DNA of 64,000 nt from Cyclina sinensis (Eukaryota; Mollusca; Bivalvia; Venerida; Veneridae). The translations under genes and the position numbers were made by a program. Every line of letters starts with the position of its first letter. Within the stretch, counting starts at the first letter, position 1. Positions 33,741-45,832 of this stretch are shown here, in pieces. Under the pieces are notes generated by a model. The model was not told the origin of the DNA. It was given only the letters and a program-made list of their open reading frames with translations, and ran no database searches. The stretch covers positions 22,576,872 through 22,640,871 of the forward strand of contig JAAONU010000004.1 of the NCBI GenBank assembly GCA_012932295.1. The letters run 5' to 3'.

Positions 33741-34289
33741 TCTGAAAAGAAATATTTGTGACCTATTCAAGAAAGATGAACAATGTCGAATGAATAATGA
33801 ATAATGAATTTGCGCAACTTCTATTAGTAGATAATATTCCTTTACTTATTTAAAACAAGTTTACTTGGGTGACACATAGTTGGAATATTTACTACACTAT
33901 CACGAGATTTAAATAAAAAATCCCGACTGAATTAAAGTTTTGAGTATGGTTGATGAATTTAAAAATTAGACAAATAAGACACAATGGCTTTGTCTTGATT
34001 TGGTATTTATCTGCATATTATATAAAACTTAATAGAAAAAATGCATATTACTTATGGCTAGACTATAAGTATTTTATATGAGCATTGCTTTTTTTGATTT
34101 GTGAATCTAGTAAACAACCATTGAAAATTAAAAAGATCGTTTTAGTAGCATCCTAAAGCATTGTTATATATTTTTGTCTAATTTCTTAACATAAAACGTA
34201 CAAAGAATTTGATTCGATGTACACAACGTTAAAAAGACACAGCAAAAAAGTCAGCTATCGGTTGATATGAATGTTAATCACAGACTTGC
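33741..34289. other. Non-coding, no gene seen
   Basis: AT-rich, nothing recognised. Confidence 0.35.
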
Positions 34290-34420
34290 CTATTTTAACT
34301 GCGTATCTCCCCGTATTCAAATTTATCATTTCCATGTAACATTCACATTATTTTAAAAACTTGTGTGAGACTTTTCTTTGCTCCAAATAATATGCACACA
34401 CGTGCAGTAAAACAGCAATA
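34290..34420. repeat. Block W copy D (partial)
   Basis: 'gtattcaaatttatcattt' (34314) and 'caaataatatgcacac' (34384) match 29674 and 29750 of copy C. The part carrying the minus-strand frame in copies B and C is not clearly kept here. Confidence 0.65.
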
Positions 34421-36833
34421 GTTTTTTAGCACAATAAAGGGTTGTCGGTATTTGATCGATTATTCATTTATGATGTCCTGATAACTGAATAATCACTATA
34501 GTAAACACACAATAATCTTTAACTATGTTTGTCCCATTTTGCATTAAAATTTTGTAAGTGCACTATTTGGATAATCATGAAACTTCTAATTAATTAACTC
34601 AATTACATGTCATTACATTAATACAGGATAACAGCATAAAAAAGGCCACTACATAATACACTAGAAAGTTGTTTTTTTTTTCTTTAGATTATGATGACAC
34701 CTTGTTTCTGTTACCTAAATTTATAGAATAGAAGTTCAAACAAATGACGGATGATTATGCAGAATACCTTTATATTAAAAACTTAACTCGTGTTATTGAT
34801 TCTAACATAAGTCAAATCCTGAAAATCGTTTTCAATTTTGCATTTAGCATTACAATTTTGCAGCTCATTTTTTCAAGAACTGAAATGTTAGCAAACAATG
34901 CCTATTAATGATTATCATTGGTGAAATCATTTTATTCTGTGCAATATTTGACAAGATTTTACAACATAATATTTTAAATTGATGCCCAACAAACTCAACA
35001 GAGAAATGCAAAATATCGTTCGTTCCAAAACTAGGGTAATCATCCTCAAACGGCTATAAAGTTATAAGCGGTTATAATTTGGTTGATTCTAATTGCAAAT
35101 TAATTTGTTGGTGGTGAATTACAAACAAATTTCCTTTTAAAGTTATACTATACCCGTCCTTGCAGAAAATACTTTCACTGCAGAAATTAATTGAAATCTG
35201 GGAAATTCTTACTGAATATGCCTAATTAGGCTACTGGAATATACACACTATGTATGGGAAGCTGCATTCCATATTTACAGGCTTTTTCTTAAAAAAGCTG
35301 CCAGTTTCTTAATAACTTATTCTTAATACTTATAGTATGTAGCGTTTTAGGGGTAACATAACTACTCTGTGTGTACTCAAACATGTTTATTTTATATTTA
35401 CTTAGGAAAGGTAGTAGTTATTTGTACCTGAAACTTGAGCATAATATAGCTTTAATAAAACACAAGAATACTGTTCAATGACATCTCATCTTTGAATCAG
35501 TCATATGATTTAATATCTGACTGATCTTGTACCCACGTGGTACATTGAAAATTACTCTTTAATTAGTTCCTAAATATAAAGTCTGACCTTTAACATGTTC
35601 AAAGGTAGTTTTCCTCTGGAATTCATTACGTCACTTTACCAGTTTTTGACACGTGCTCTGCTAATATTAGCGGGAATTACACCGCTTGTACTAAAACCTA
35701 AATCTTTAAACAGTAACACAACACCTTTTTTTTGTATGATCTCGATTTAATTTAAAAGGATGATCAATTTCTTTTACATGTATGTGAGTATTTTGATTTA
35801 AATAAGCTTTATAATCGCCGAATTTTTGCGCTGAATGTTTTTTGACGGACATGCAAGCGGGCATATTTATTTTATTTTCTCTTTGTTTTTTTCTTTTATT
35901 ATCCTCTAGCATTTAAAGGACCGCTAAATTCGACGAACGACAAACCTTACTTGCCTTTTGTGTTCTTAAGACACGTTCAATCTTATAATCAATCATTTCA
36001 CGTGGTTACCTCAATGCTTATTATCGCATGTTTTCTTAGGAAAATATATAACTACGAAGACTACAGGTTTTTCAAGGTATAGTTTTCCAACTGTTGCTTT
36101 GTGAAGCTACTTTATGTGTGTCTCTTTTTAAAATCACACTGATTTTTATTACTGACGGTTATTTGTTTCGATTTGTATACACATAAACACTCTACCTCTA
36201 TTAACTACAAGACAAAGCATAAGCTATTTGACCTTTACCATCATTGTTAAAACTTCCCCCCCACCCAAGGTTTTTTGTGTGTCTGCAATTAAAGAACGTA
36301 ACGTTACATCTGTTTATTTAACATCAAACAGTGACTTAAACTTTATTACTAATAACATGTATACATAATCTATATCAATTTTACTAATTTGTTTATTACG
36401 TCATAAGTTAAGATGTAAAAAGCGTTTTATTAGATATAAAAAGTCCGAACATTTATTGAGCGTTCTTATCATTTCACGTCACACTATTTTATTGCCAGTA
36501 TTTTCTAATATACTAGCAAATACTCTTGTTCAGAATTTTTCCTCATCCCTGTAGGTTTAATGACATCAGACAGACCCTGAACAGTAAAAATGTCTTCCCG
36601 TTCTCATCAAATTACTTCCTCTTGGTCTGTAGAATGCCTTGTCTTAGATTGTAATATAAGAGTTGTTAAAATGTCACGACGTTTAAAGTTACACATGTGG
36701 TACCCATCACGCTGTTAGATTTATGTTGCTTTAGTAGTACCTAAATTTTGAAAAAAAAATACCCCCTTAAATCCTTTCAAATATCTACCTTAAAACTGTT
36801 TCCAGTGACGTCAAACTGACAGACAGACAAATT
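34421..36833. other. AT-rich non-coding, no gene seen
   Basis: Short frames only (35706-35912 minus). No repeat recognised. Confidence 0.4.
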
Positions 36834-36835
36834 TA

Positions 36836-38229
36836 TACTCATCACAAAAAGTCAAGCAACAAAATCATTTCTTTCTCGTTTTGGTCCTATGACACATATA
36901 TTCACATTAGTGTACATGTGAAGAAAAGCACGTAATCATTGCAACGTAACACCGTTAACAGTCAGCACAAGATGCACGTGCAAAAGGAGAAGTCGGAACT
37001 TGATGTGTTAGGTAATATTTCACGTTTTTCTATTGGTCAAATCAGACTGTTCAGACTGAGTTTCGTTTTATGCTTGTCATTGCACTCATTAAAAAGAAAA
37101 CCCAGGCTAGTTTCTGTACAGTTTTCACTAGTGACAATAGTTCGGCGAGTTTTGATAGAAGTAGAGGTGGCTCATGCCATTGGAATGCTTCAGGGTGGTG
37201 TTTCCCAGAGTGGTGTTGCTAGGCAGCTCGGCGTCAATAGAAGCGTCATCTACAGGGCATTTCAACGCTTCCAGGCAACTGGACAATTCTCGGCAAGGTC
37301 AAGAAGTGGTCGTCCGAGGGCTACAAACCAACGAGAGGATCGGTACCTTGTCACATCTGCAAGGCACAAACGCTTTGTGACCTCCAGAAAACTGCAATCC
37401 GACCTGGAATCTGCCACAGGAACCAGAGTTTCCACTCAAACTGTGCGGAACAGGCTTCACCAGGCTGACTTCCGTTCACACCGACCAGCACAACGGGTCC
37501 CCCTGAGTCAGCACAGAGTCGTCTCAACTGGGCTCGCCAACATGCAAATTGGAGGCTGAATCAGTGGAGAAGAGTTCTTTTTACTGATGAGTCCAGATTC
37601 AGTTTGGATTTCAATGATGGACGTCAGGATGTTTGGAGACAGCCAGGGGAACGATTTCCGTTTTATGCTTTTGCAGAACACGACCGTTATGGGGGCGGCA
37701 GTTTGATGGTTTGGGGAGGCATCTGGGCTGGAGGACGTACAGATCTTGTGCTGTTCCGGAGAGGCATGCTGAATGCTGAACGTTTCTTAAATGACGTCAT
37801 CAGGCCTCAAGTAATCCCCCAAATGAGGAGATTTGGTGATGAATACCTTTTCATGGATGATAATGCGCCATGTCACAGAGCACGAGTCATTCAAAATGAA
37901 CTAAACGACAACAATGTCGCTCGCCTTCATTGGCCAGCCCGTTCCCCAGACCTGAACCCCATCGAGCACGACGTGTTTTTGACCTGAAGTATTTGAAATT
38001 TGCGTTGGCTATTTACATTTAACAACACCTGCCTTGCACCTGCACCTGCATGTGCCTTACTTTTTGTGAACTGTATCGTGAGATCGGAATCGATTTCCAA
38101 GATGCTTTGATAAATTTCACTTGATGAAATGTTGAAGACTATGTGTGCATCTGTCCATTTACTATTGAAGTCTCATTAAAAAATTTTTCACAGTTTAAAT
38201 GTTTGTTGCTTGACATTTTGTGAGGAGTA
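36836..38229 (+). mobile_element. Tc1-like DNA transposon, 1394 bp, internally deleted
   Basis: The left end 'tactcatcacaaaaagtcaa' and the right end, complement 'tactcctcacaaaatgtcaa', are inverted repeats continuing as 'gcaacaaa'. TA flanks both sides (36834-36835, 38230-38231). It contains a plus-strand transposase lacking its C-terminus. It is the same family as 45833-46927, identified by ends and by protein. Confidence 0.93.
36939..37987 (+). pseudogene. Tc1-like transposase, frameshifted and C-terminally deleted
   Basis: The frame 36939-37559 contains the N-terminal helix-turn-helix from about 37177 ('MLQGGVSQSGVARQLGVNRS'), the GRPR hook and a second HTH ('GTRVSTQTVRNRLHQ'). A frameshift near 37515 moves the frame. 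The continuation, open to 37987, has the first Asp in 'LFTDESRF', the 'GGSLMVWGGI' strand, the second Asp in 'DDNAPCHRARV' and the Glu in 'SPDLNPIEH'. After that the frame jumps at about 37970 to sequence that in the 45.8-kb copy lies about 190 bp further on, beyond the transposase stop, so roughly 60-70 C-terminal residues are gone. The likely original start is upstream of 'MLQGG', not at 36939. Confidence 0.93.
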
Positions 38230-38370
38230 TATATCAATCATTCAAACTTAAAATCCTGTAACAAAAAGTACGTAAAGTTTATTACAACAGACAATTAAAA
38301 CTCCATTATCAGATTGCCTGTAACTAAAGGGGGAAAAAAGAAACATTTGAATGCAAACATACAGACTTTT
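38230..38370. other. Non-coding gap
   Basis: Nothing recognised. Confidence 0.3.
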
Positions 38371-38678
38371 CATGCAGGAAGATAAGAGAAGAAATATAGA
38401 GAATAACAAAGCTAAGAAAAGTGGTGTACCAGTAGTCCTAATGGCGATCTGCTACAACTCTCCAGACCAATCAGGCCAAAACAAACTGGTTTTTGTTTTG
38501 CCCTATAAGTAGTTATACATTATACATGCTGGAAGATAAGAGAAGAAATAAAGAGTATAACAAAGCTAATAAAAGTGGTGTACCAGTAGTCCTAATGGCG
38601 ATCTGCTACAACTCTCCAGACCAAACAGGCGGAAACAAACTGGTTTTTGTTTTGCCCTATAAGTAGTTATACATTATA
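38371..38678. repeat. 154-bp tandem duplication inside block V copy D
   Basis: 'catgcaggaagataagagaa' at 38371 recurs as 'catgctggaagataagagaa' at 38525, and both units run on through 'ggtgtaccagtagtcctaat' with few differences. Block V copy C (31.0 kb) has a single unit, so this doubling is recent. Confidence 0.93.
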
Positions 38679-39840
38679 AAAGTGTCACAACCATCATTCA
38701 GTAACAACAGAGATTGACGAGAAGCCGAAAATGTATCTGGACAATTTAATAAATGGTGACGTGAAGTTGTATTTTAACATACCTTACTATTTATTAGCTT
38801 ACAAAGAATTCTACTAAAATTGATTGGGAGGCTTCTTAAAGGTTTTCTATGTTTTATGTCTGTATTCAAATCTATAGATAGACTTAGTTGTATAATATAT
38901 ACTTACGAAATTCACAATTTAAATGTTATGCTTGCTCATTTAACGTAAACGAAAATGTTTATTGGTATTACGCAGATGTTTGTTTTGAGGTGAGTCACTA
39001 TTAATTTGCAAGACTGATAAAAAAAATAAGTTAAATTCAAAAACGGAACATATTAAATAATAATTAATTTCTTGGAAAGCTGAAGTACTCTTCTATTTTG
39101 ATATAGATGAAGATGGTGCCCCGTTTTAAAAGATTCTTAGTCAAAGTAGTCTGTGTTCTGTTTTAAAGTTTGAAACCATTAAAAAAATTATGTTCAGGTT
39201 ATATTTAAAAAATATATCGTTTCTTTTGTCTTGTAAAATATTGATTTGAATACACACACTTAGTCCAGATCGCTAATTTCATAATTGCAATGTAATACAA
39301 CTGTAATACTTATTTTACAAGCTTGAATCATCAACAATGATGAATAGATATGTCACTGAACTTCCGCAGCTGCTCCAGAAAATGTTATGAAATGATGAAT
39401 ATGGAAAAATAATAATGCAAATTATCAAAACTTGCAGTAGGAAGATAGTGCCACAATAAATCATTTGAAACAGTTTGAACACAGAAAATGCCATCTTGTA
39501 TAAACAAATCTTTTAAAGTGGTTGAAAAGAATGAGGAATATGATTTTTTTACACGAGATTCCGTCTGTCAGATCGATTGAATTATTTATTGCACACAAAA
39601 TGAAAGTTGATATTCATTGTAACTTAAGCACAATTTCAATGTGATTTTTGACGTGTACCTCTTGTTTGTAAATGGAACCTATCTGAGATTTGAAGACAGA
39701 AAATATGAAATGATGTTATGATAATAAAATGATACAGACTGAATGATTTCGTACTAGTCTCGTTTATTTTATCAGAGAAACAAGAAAATTACAAAGCAAG
39801 GTGAATAAAGATATAAATCAGGCACCAGACGGATGAATTT
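38679..39840. repeat. Block V copy D
   Basis: It aligns with 31075-31890 of copy C in the same order (see 30990-31900). The last part, from 39500, shows no further match and no gene. Confidence 0.7.
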
Positions 39841-39946
39841 ATACCGCCCCAGTTATTTGGTCTTAAACAGTCGTATCTGCATTGTACCCAGCCCCTACGG
39901 GCTCGGGTAAGTACATTAGTGATTGGCTAAATAACGGGCCCGGTAT
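39841..39946. mobile_element. 106-bp foldback element
   Basis: The left end 'ataccgccccagttatttgg' and the complement of the right end 'ataccgggcccgttatttag' are inverted repeats of about 20 bp. The centre has a second hairpin ('agccc' ctac 'gggct'). It is more GC-rich than the surroundings. No clear target duplication. Confidence 0.55.
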
Positions 39947-40180
39947 GAAAATATTTGATACATTAAATTAATTTTGTAATTTGTCACACACATGTATTGG
40001 CGTAACCTTTAAGGTACCAGCATATGGTGCAACATTAGTTACTCGTTGTCAGTAATGTGGTGAAAAGTAAGAAAAGGGGGTTATGTGTTTTTCAAATATG
40101 CAAACACAAAAAAACCCACTGATAAAACAGAAAATCTTTAGTATACCCTGTTTATACAAGATTGTTATTTAAGAGTAAAA

Positions 40181-40816
40181 AGTCCGTTTGAAGAAAACAG
40201 TCAGTATGAATCATCGAAAAGTCATAAGTCCGTTTTATGAAAACAGTCAGTATGAATCATTGAATAGTCATTAGTCCGTTTTATGAATACATTCAGTATG
40301 AATCATTGAATAGTCATTAGTCCGTTTTATGAATACATTCAGTATGAATCACTGAATAGTCATAAGTCCGTTTCATGAAAACAGTCAGTATGAATCACTG
40401 AATAGTCATAAGTCCGTTTTATGAAAGCATTCAGTATGAATCATTGAATAGTCATAAGTCCGTTTTATGAAAACAGTCAGTATGAATCATTGAATAGTCA
40501 TAAGTCCGTTTTATGAAAACATTCAGTATGAATCATTGAATAGTCATAAGTCCGTTTTATGAAAACAGTCAGTATGAATCACTGAATAGTCATAAGTCCG
40601 TTTTATGAAAGCATTCAGTATGAATCATTGAATAGTCATAAGTCCGTTTTATGAAAACATTCAGTATGAATCATTGAATAGTCATAAGTCCGTTTTAAGA
40701 AAACATTCAGTATGAATCACTGAATAGTCATAAGTCCGTTTTATGAAAACATTCAGTATGAATCATTGAATAGTCATAAGTCCGTTTTATGAAAACATTC
40801 AGTATGAATCATTGAA
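40181..40816. repeat. 46-bp satellite array, 13.8 units
   Basis: Units start with 'agtccgttttatgaaaac' every 46 bases from 40181 to 40779, the last one cut after 38 bases. Units differ at a few fixed positions (cag/cat, cac/cat, aaa/aag), and units 5-6 and 9-10 carry the same variant pairs, pointing to a four-unit (184-bp) step of amplification. Each unit contains 'ttcagtatgaatcactgaa', a near-palindrome. Repeats abut with no spacers, so this is not CRISPR. Confidence 0.97.
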
Positions 40817-43504
40817 GACAATGAGATGAAGCTTATTCGTTTTGGAAAAGGCTCTTTTCAGCACATGAATATTCAAAAACAGCCATACAAGTAAACAATT
40901 ATGAACGCACACTTATCTGGTATATGTTCTGCCCGAATGTTTTAAAGTTAACTAAAAGGTATGTAATGGATGGTTATGTGTCGCATAGATCACAGTAATC
41001 GTTGCATCGACAGGGGCATAATAAAAAAAACATACTTTCGTCTCGTATATATCAAGGCATATTGCAAAAAGTTAAAATAAAACTTTGTTCATGATTAAAA
41101 TAAATAAATGGTAGCTTCTAAAATGCCCATTGTGGCGTAGAAAAGACCCTTAGATTTCACGAATGCGAATGGGATATTTGCATTAATTTAATATGGCCCT
41201 GAGAACTGTTAAATAGTGGCACAGCATGTGCATTTTATGAATTAATCAGCAAGATGTTCCAGAAAAAAAAAACGTTGTATAACAACAGGTTTCAACGTGC
41301 ATCTACGAAGTGTTTTATTACAACGAGAAGATAAGTTTTAAAGAAGCTGTAATTCAGTCAGGATGCCTTACTTCGTGAATATGATGTATATTTATCAGAT
41401 TTTTGTGATCTTAACACAAAAATGGTGCGCTAAGTCCAGGAATATCCACCAACAGAAATAGAAAATTGCTTTTTACACTCATTTTCGATATTAAAACCTT
41501 AACCTAATTTCAGAAATGAAAAATGTAAAACGTCCTATTCTGCAATAAAGTCTGAAGAGTTATAAAGATGATAGTTACAGTACTTTTCGGTGGGATGTTT
41601 TTCTTCAGATTTATGGTTAAACGCAACATTTAACATACATCCCATAAAACTTAAAAACTATGTCCCCATACTCAACGCCTATACTTACACATGAGTCATG
41701 CCACACCTTTGGTAAATGTGAACAACTGACTGCTATAATTCGTGATAAATGCAGTTTGAATATCCCTCATACATCTCTGTTATCTTTCTGAACGTAATTG
41801 AACAAAACCTGAAAATATTCGTCATTATTAAACAACTTTGTCATTCACAGATATTGAAATATTCATCATTATTAGACAGTTACTGTCTGAGATATCCAAT
41901 GCCATATTTCAATGATCATTATATCGTTAAAGATTATTATCGTCACCTTGGAAGATGCACAGTATCAAGTTAAAATCGACATAATGTTTAAAATCTTTGG
42001 AAATAACCTTCCTATTTTATGACTTCTTTTTTTATCTTTCATTGAATTATTTAGTCTCGTCAGTCTATATTTTCTTGAAAACGTTTTTATATCATTTGAC
42101 ACACCGAAAGTGAAAAAAGGGCATAACAAACTATTTTAGAAGGCTTTTGCATTAAATTGAAAGCGTGTCAGTCGCTATAGTAAAAGACTTATTTCAATAT
42201 GAGATATAAAGGCTTTCGAATTGAAGAAATACGTAACGTCACTAGTTATTAAATAACATTTTTAAAGAATATTATTTATTAGACGTTCTCTGACATTTTT
42301 GAAGAACGCACATTCAGGAAAGCAGAAAAAAAAACACCGACATATTCAAAATTAAAACAAAATTGAGGTTTTCATATCAAATATTTAGATGAAATGTTCC
42401 AGACAAGAATCTGGATTCATTTAATTTCAAATTATTCAAGGTTGTTATAAATATGTTTATGATACAACATCTAATGTAGAATAAATTTATGTAATTATGG
42501 TAAAATATTACTGCATTTCATTTTGTTTCAGTTAGGCTTCAGAGGCCAAATATAGACTTTGTTTAGCCTGCGGGTGAAAGTTTGCATTAAATGCACAAGA
42601 AATGGAAAAACTTGGTGCTGCAGAGGTTGTAAGACCTTTATGACATTGTGTACTGTCTCGTCTAAAATCTTTATATTAAAGTTATTTTCTGTCTTTACTT
42701 TTATTACAACGTGTTCTAGTACAGAATGTATCTGACATGCCCTGTCCGAATCGTCATTCACTGAAGAATAACTGCTATTTCTGTACAATAATTGACAAGT
42801 ATTATCTTTCAGTATTCGTCAAAACTTAGTCGATAAGACATTGTATTGAAACATAGCAAAGAACAATTATTTATATGTACTATAATGGAAATAGCAATAC
42901 TATTCATATTTATATATCTACAACGATCGCTGTGTCGTTTTATCATAGAGCTTCAATTATTAACAGCATACAAGTATTAGCATTTCCAAAAATGCTTGAA
43001 ATCGCCGTTCAGCCATGCATTTCGTCTTATCCATAGATGAGTGTATTTCATGTTCTTCATTCATTAATTTGATAATCTTACAACATGCTTTGCACTGTAA
43101 AGCGAAGTTATATTTGATAATTTTCACACAGAAATTATAAAGTAGATGAAATATACATAATTGTAATTTTTATTGTAGCTGGACTATTTTTGAAAGCGGA
43201 CGATTTAGCTTCTTTATCGAAACCATCCCAATATCTTTATACATTTGTACATCATGTTAAAATTTGCAGCATTAAAACCTTGTAAATATTGCTTTGTTGT
43301 AAACCAGTGTACGCATAATTAATTGACTATCTGCGTAGTTTGTTAACTTTATTTATTACTAAAAAATGTATACTTAACAAAAGCTAAATACAGTTCTTCA
43401 ATGCCATAAGAATATTATATGTACAATTTCAAACAGAATAAATTTTAGGTAAAAAATACGATATTGCCCTGACCCTAATCAAGCATATATAAAACACGGA
43501 AAAA
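40817..43504. other. AT-rich non-coding with one possible exon
   Basis: Most holds nothing recognisable. At 42528-42780 on the minus strand an open frame of about 84 codons begins just after 'ttattgtacag', a possible splice acceptor, and ends with TGA. Its composition ('SSVNDDSDRACQIHSVLEH', 'VLQPLQHQVFPFLVHLMQ') looks more protein-like than its neighbours, but I recognise no family. Confidence 0.3.
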
Positions 43505-43512
43505 TCCTGATC

Positions 43513-43592
43513 AAACTCCTCGCACCGGTTACATCACGCTTTGCTACTTTGACTGTACTAATCAGGGGAGGTAACCCCTGCGGGGAGTTTGT
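43513..43592. mobile_element. 80-bp MITE with 8-bp target duplication
   Basis: The left end 'caaactcctcgcaccggtta' and the complement of the right end 'caaactccccgcaggggtta' match at 17 of 20. 'atcctgat' flanks both sides (43505-43512 and 43593-43600). An 8-bp duplication fits hAT-type elements. It is GC-rich and non-coding. Confidence 0.8.
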
Positions 43593-43600
43593 ATCCTGAT

Positions 43601-45830
43601 TAGAATCGCCCGGAAACAAGCATTTATTTTTTTCTTTAAGTGCAAGTTTTGAAAAAAAAACAAACAAACCATACCCTTATTTAGACTACATTCTCTAGTT
43701 AAAAATGACATGTAGTAAAAAATATTGCGATTATCCTATATTTATCCTACACGAGCCTGAAGACTGGTACTGAGATCGTACATTGATGATAGTATTTTTC
43801 AGTTGTAAGAATAAGTAACCCGACAAATATGGCGGTTGGGCGAGTCCATTTCGCACCCCTTGATGAAGAATTTTGACGTCCATTTTGTTATCATGTGATA
43901 TGAAATGCTTTGCTTTGATTGGCTAAAGGCAGGCGGTGTACAGGCAAAACTGTTCAAATCTTGTTAATTGTATATATCGCCGTCCAGGAACGGCGATAAC
44001 AATAACTTCTCTTTGTTCAGATCTATCGACAATTGTAATGCATAATCAGACTCGAGAGTTTGTATGTAGACAGTATATATCTATGCCGTATTTACTATAC
44101 AGACGCGTTGTTCCTAGTAATCTTAAGTAATTCACTTGTAACAAGGTATCAAGTACAACGTAGTCTAAAATGTTCAGTACTTAACCCATTTATGCCCAGT
44201 GGATTATGCCATCCTTGTTAGTAGGACGAGTCCATTTTCAATTAAATATATATGGTATAAATTCTCAATTTCATTCTATTTAGGAAAGAATGACATTTAT
44301 GACAACATTGTAGACGTTGATCATACGACGCGGCCTTTGATTTAGGTCCGCACCTTTTGTGTATATCTTATTTTGTAGACAGTAGGCATTGGTGAGTTAA
44401 TATAGTGGCGAAGAATAATGGCGCGAAGCTCGACTAAGAAGACAAGACTAAGTAAAAATTGATCTTGTGAATCGATCTAAAAATAAGAAAATAAAGTGTT
44501 CGTTCAGGTTGCTTATCTTCGAATGATTTTAAAAGGCTGAACGTTACTTATTGATAGTACTTAACTGTTATGTCTGTAACTAATATAAAATGTATATAAT
44601 TTTGCAGAGTTGAAGCTATTTGTAGAATAAAGTAGATCTATTCTAGGAGTAGTTTTAATATTTAAATTCTATCACCGAACTGCATCGTAACTTTGACATA
44701 GTTAGTTTTATTTCACAACGCCAGGTTTCTTTTTTTATTATTAATTTACAGATATATTGCACCTGGATTTGTCTATGATTTAGTTTGACACCTGCGCCTA
44801 TCTTTGTTTTGTTAAATGCGGATGAGACATTGAATAGGATGAATAAAGGATATTTTATTAAGTTTTGAAATGGCACATGTGGAATTATTACCGGCCTATA
44901 TTCTTGACTCTCATACAATGAAATAATTGTAACAATGAGCAATATGTCTAAACGAAATGTAATTGCAAAGGAAGGCTGTCATAGCCTATCGATCTTACCA
45001 GTACTATTGTATTTTCGGTATCTACTGACTTCTTTATTTCAATATTTCTGACTGAACAAAACGTTGCTCCAACCATCGTGGCGTGTCTAGGACTCTCCTT
45101 GGGTTCGTTTTCGGAAAATCTCATATGCAAAATGTAGGCATATGTATACATGAAATGTTTGACTCCAAGATATATCTGCAAAATTAATATGTTACAAGCT
45201 GCTTAAAGTGTTACATAACGAAAACTGTAAACTCTCGATTATTGAACGTCCTCATCACACCATTTTATTTCATTTTGTTTTCTTTATTTCAGAAGAGGTT
45301 AAAAAAGATAATAATATAAGACAAATATGTTATGATGATGGAGAAAAAAAGATTTTTCCTATCCCTCGGATTACATAAACTGTTTATAAGTATGCATTTA
45401 TAAAACGAAATGGTCAGAGGCGGCTACTTATTAAAGTCATGCGTTTAACAGAACAAGCCGTGATTAATGAATCACTCCAATAAACTGTAAACAAATTAAA
45501 AATGCTTCGATGTGGTTTGAAAAATCACAGTGTCTTACACTTATCTGATTTCTCTTGTCCTTATTTTGTTCTGATTAAAATCATGAAACAACTTTATTTA
45601 ATTTTTATTTCTGTAAGTCTCTTGAAATATTTGAAACAATGCCATCTTATTTTGCAAGACCTACATACTGAACTGTGTTCCAAATTATTTTTGAATGCAG
45701 AAGCACAGATGCAAAACATGAATAAAAAGTAGGCACAGAGATTCCGAACAGACGCAACGTTTTGCTTTTTATGTTAACTAATTAAACAAAATTGATTTTC
45801 GTTACAAACAAGAGATATCTTTTAAAAATA
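43601..45830. other. Non-coding, no gene confirmed
   Basis: At 44180-44240, 'ttaacccatttatgcccagt' begins a stretch that looks like the end of a dispersed repeat I associate with bivalves (memory, unchecked). Frames at 44655-44942 and 44948-45181 (minus) and 45502-45732 (plus) carry no motif. Confidence 0.35.
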
Positions 45831-45832
45831 TA

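Noticed and set aside
40181..40816. CRISPR array
   Set aside because: The 46-bp units abut with no unique spacers, and the DNA is eukaryotic. It is a satellite.
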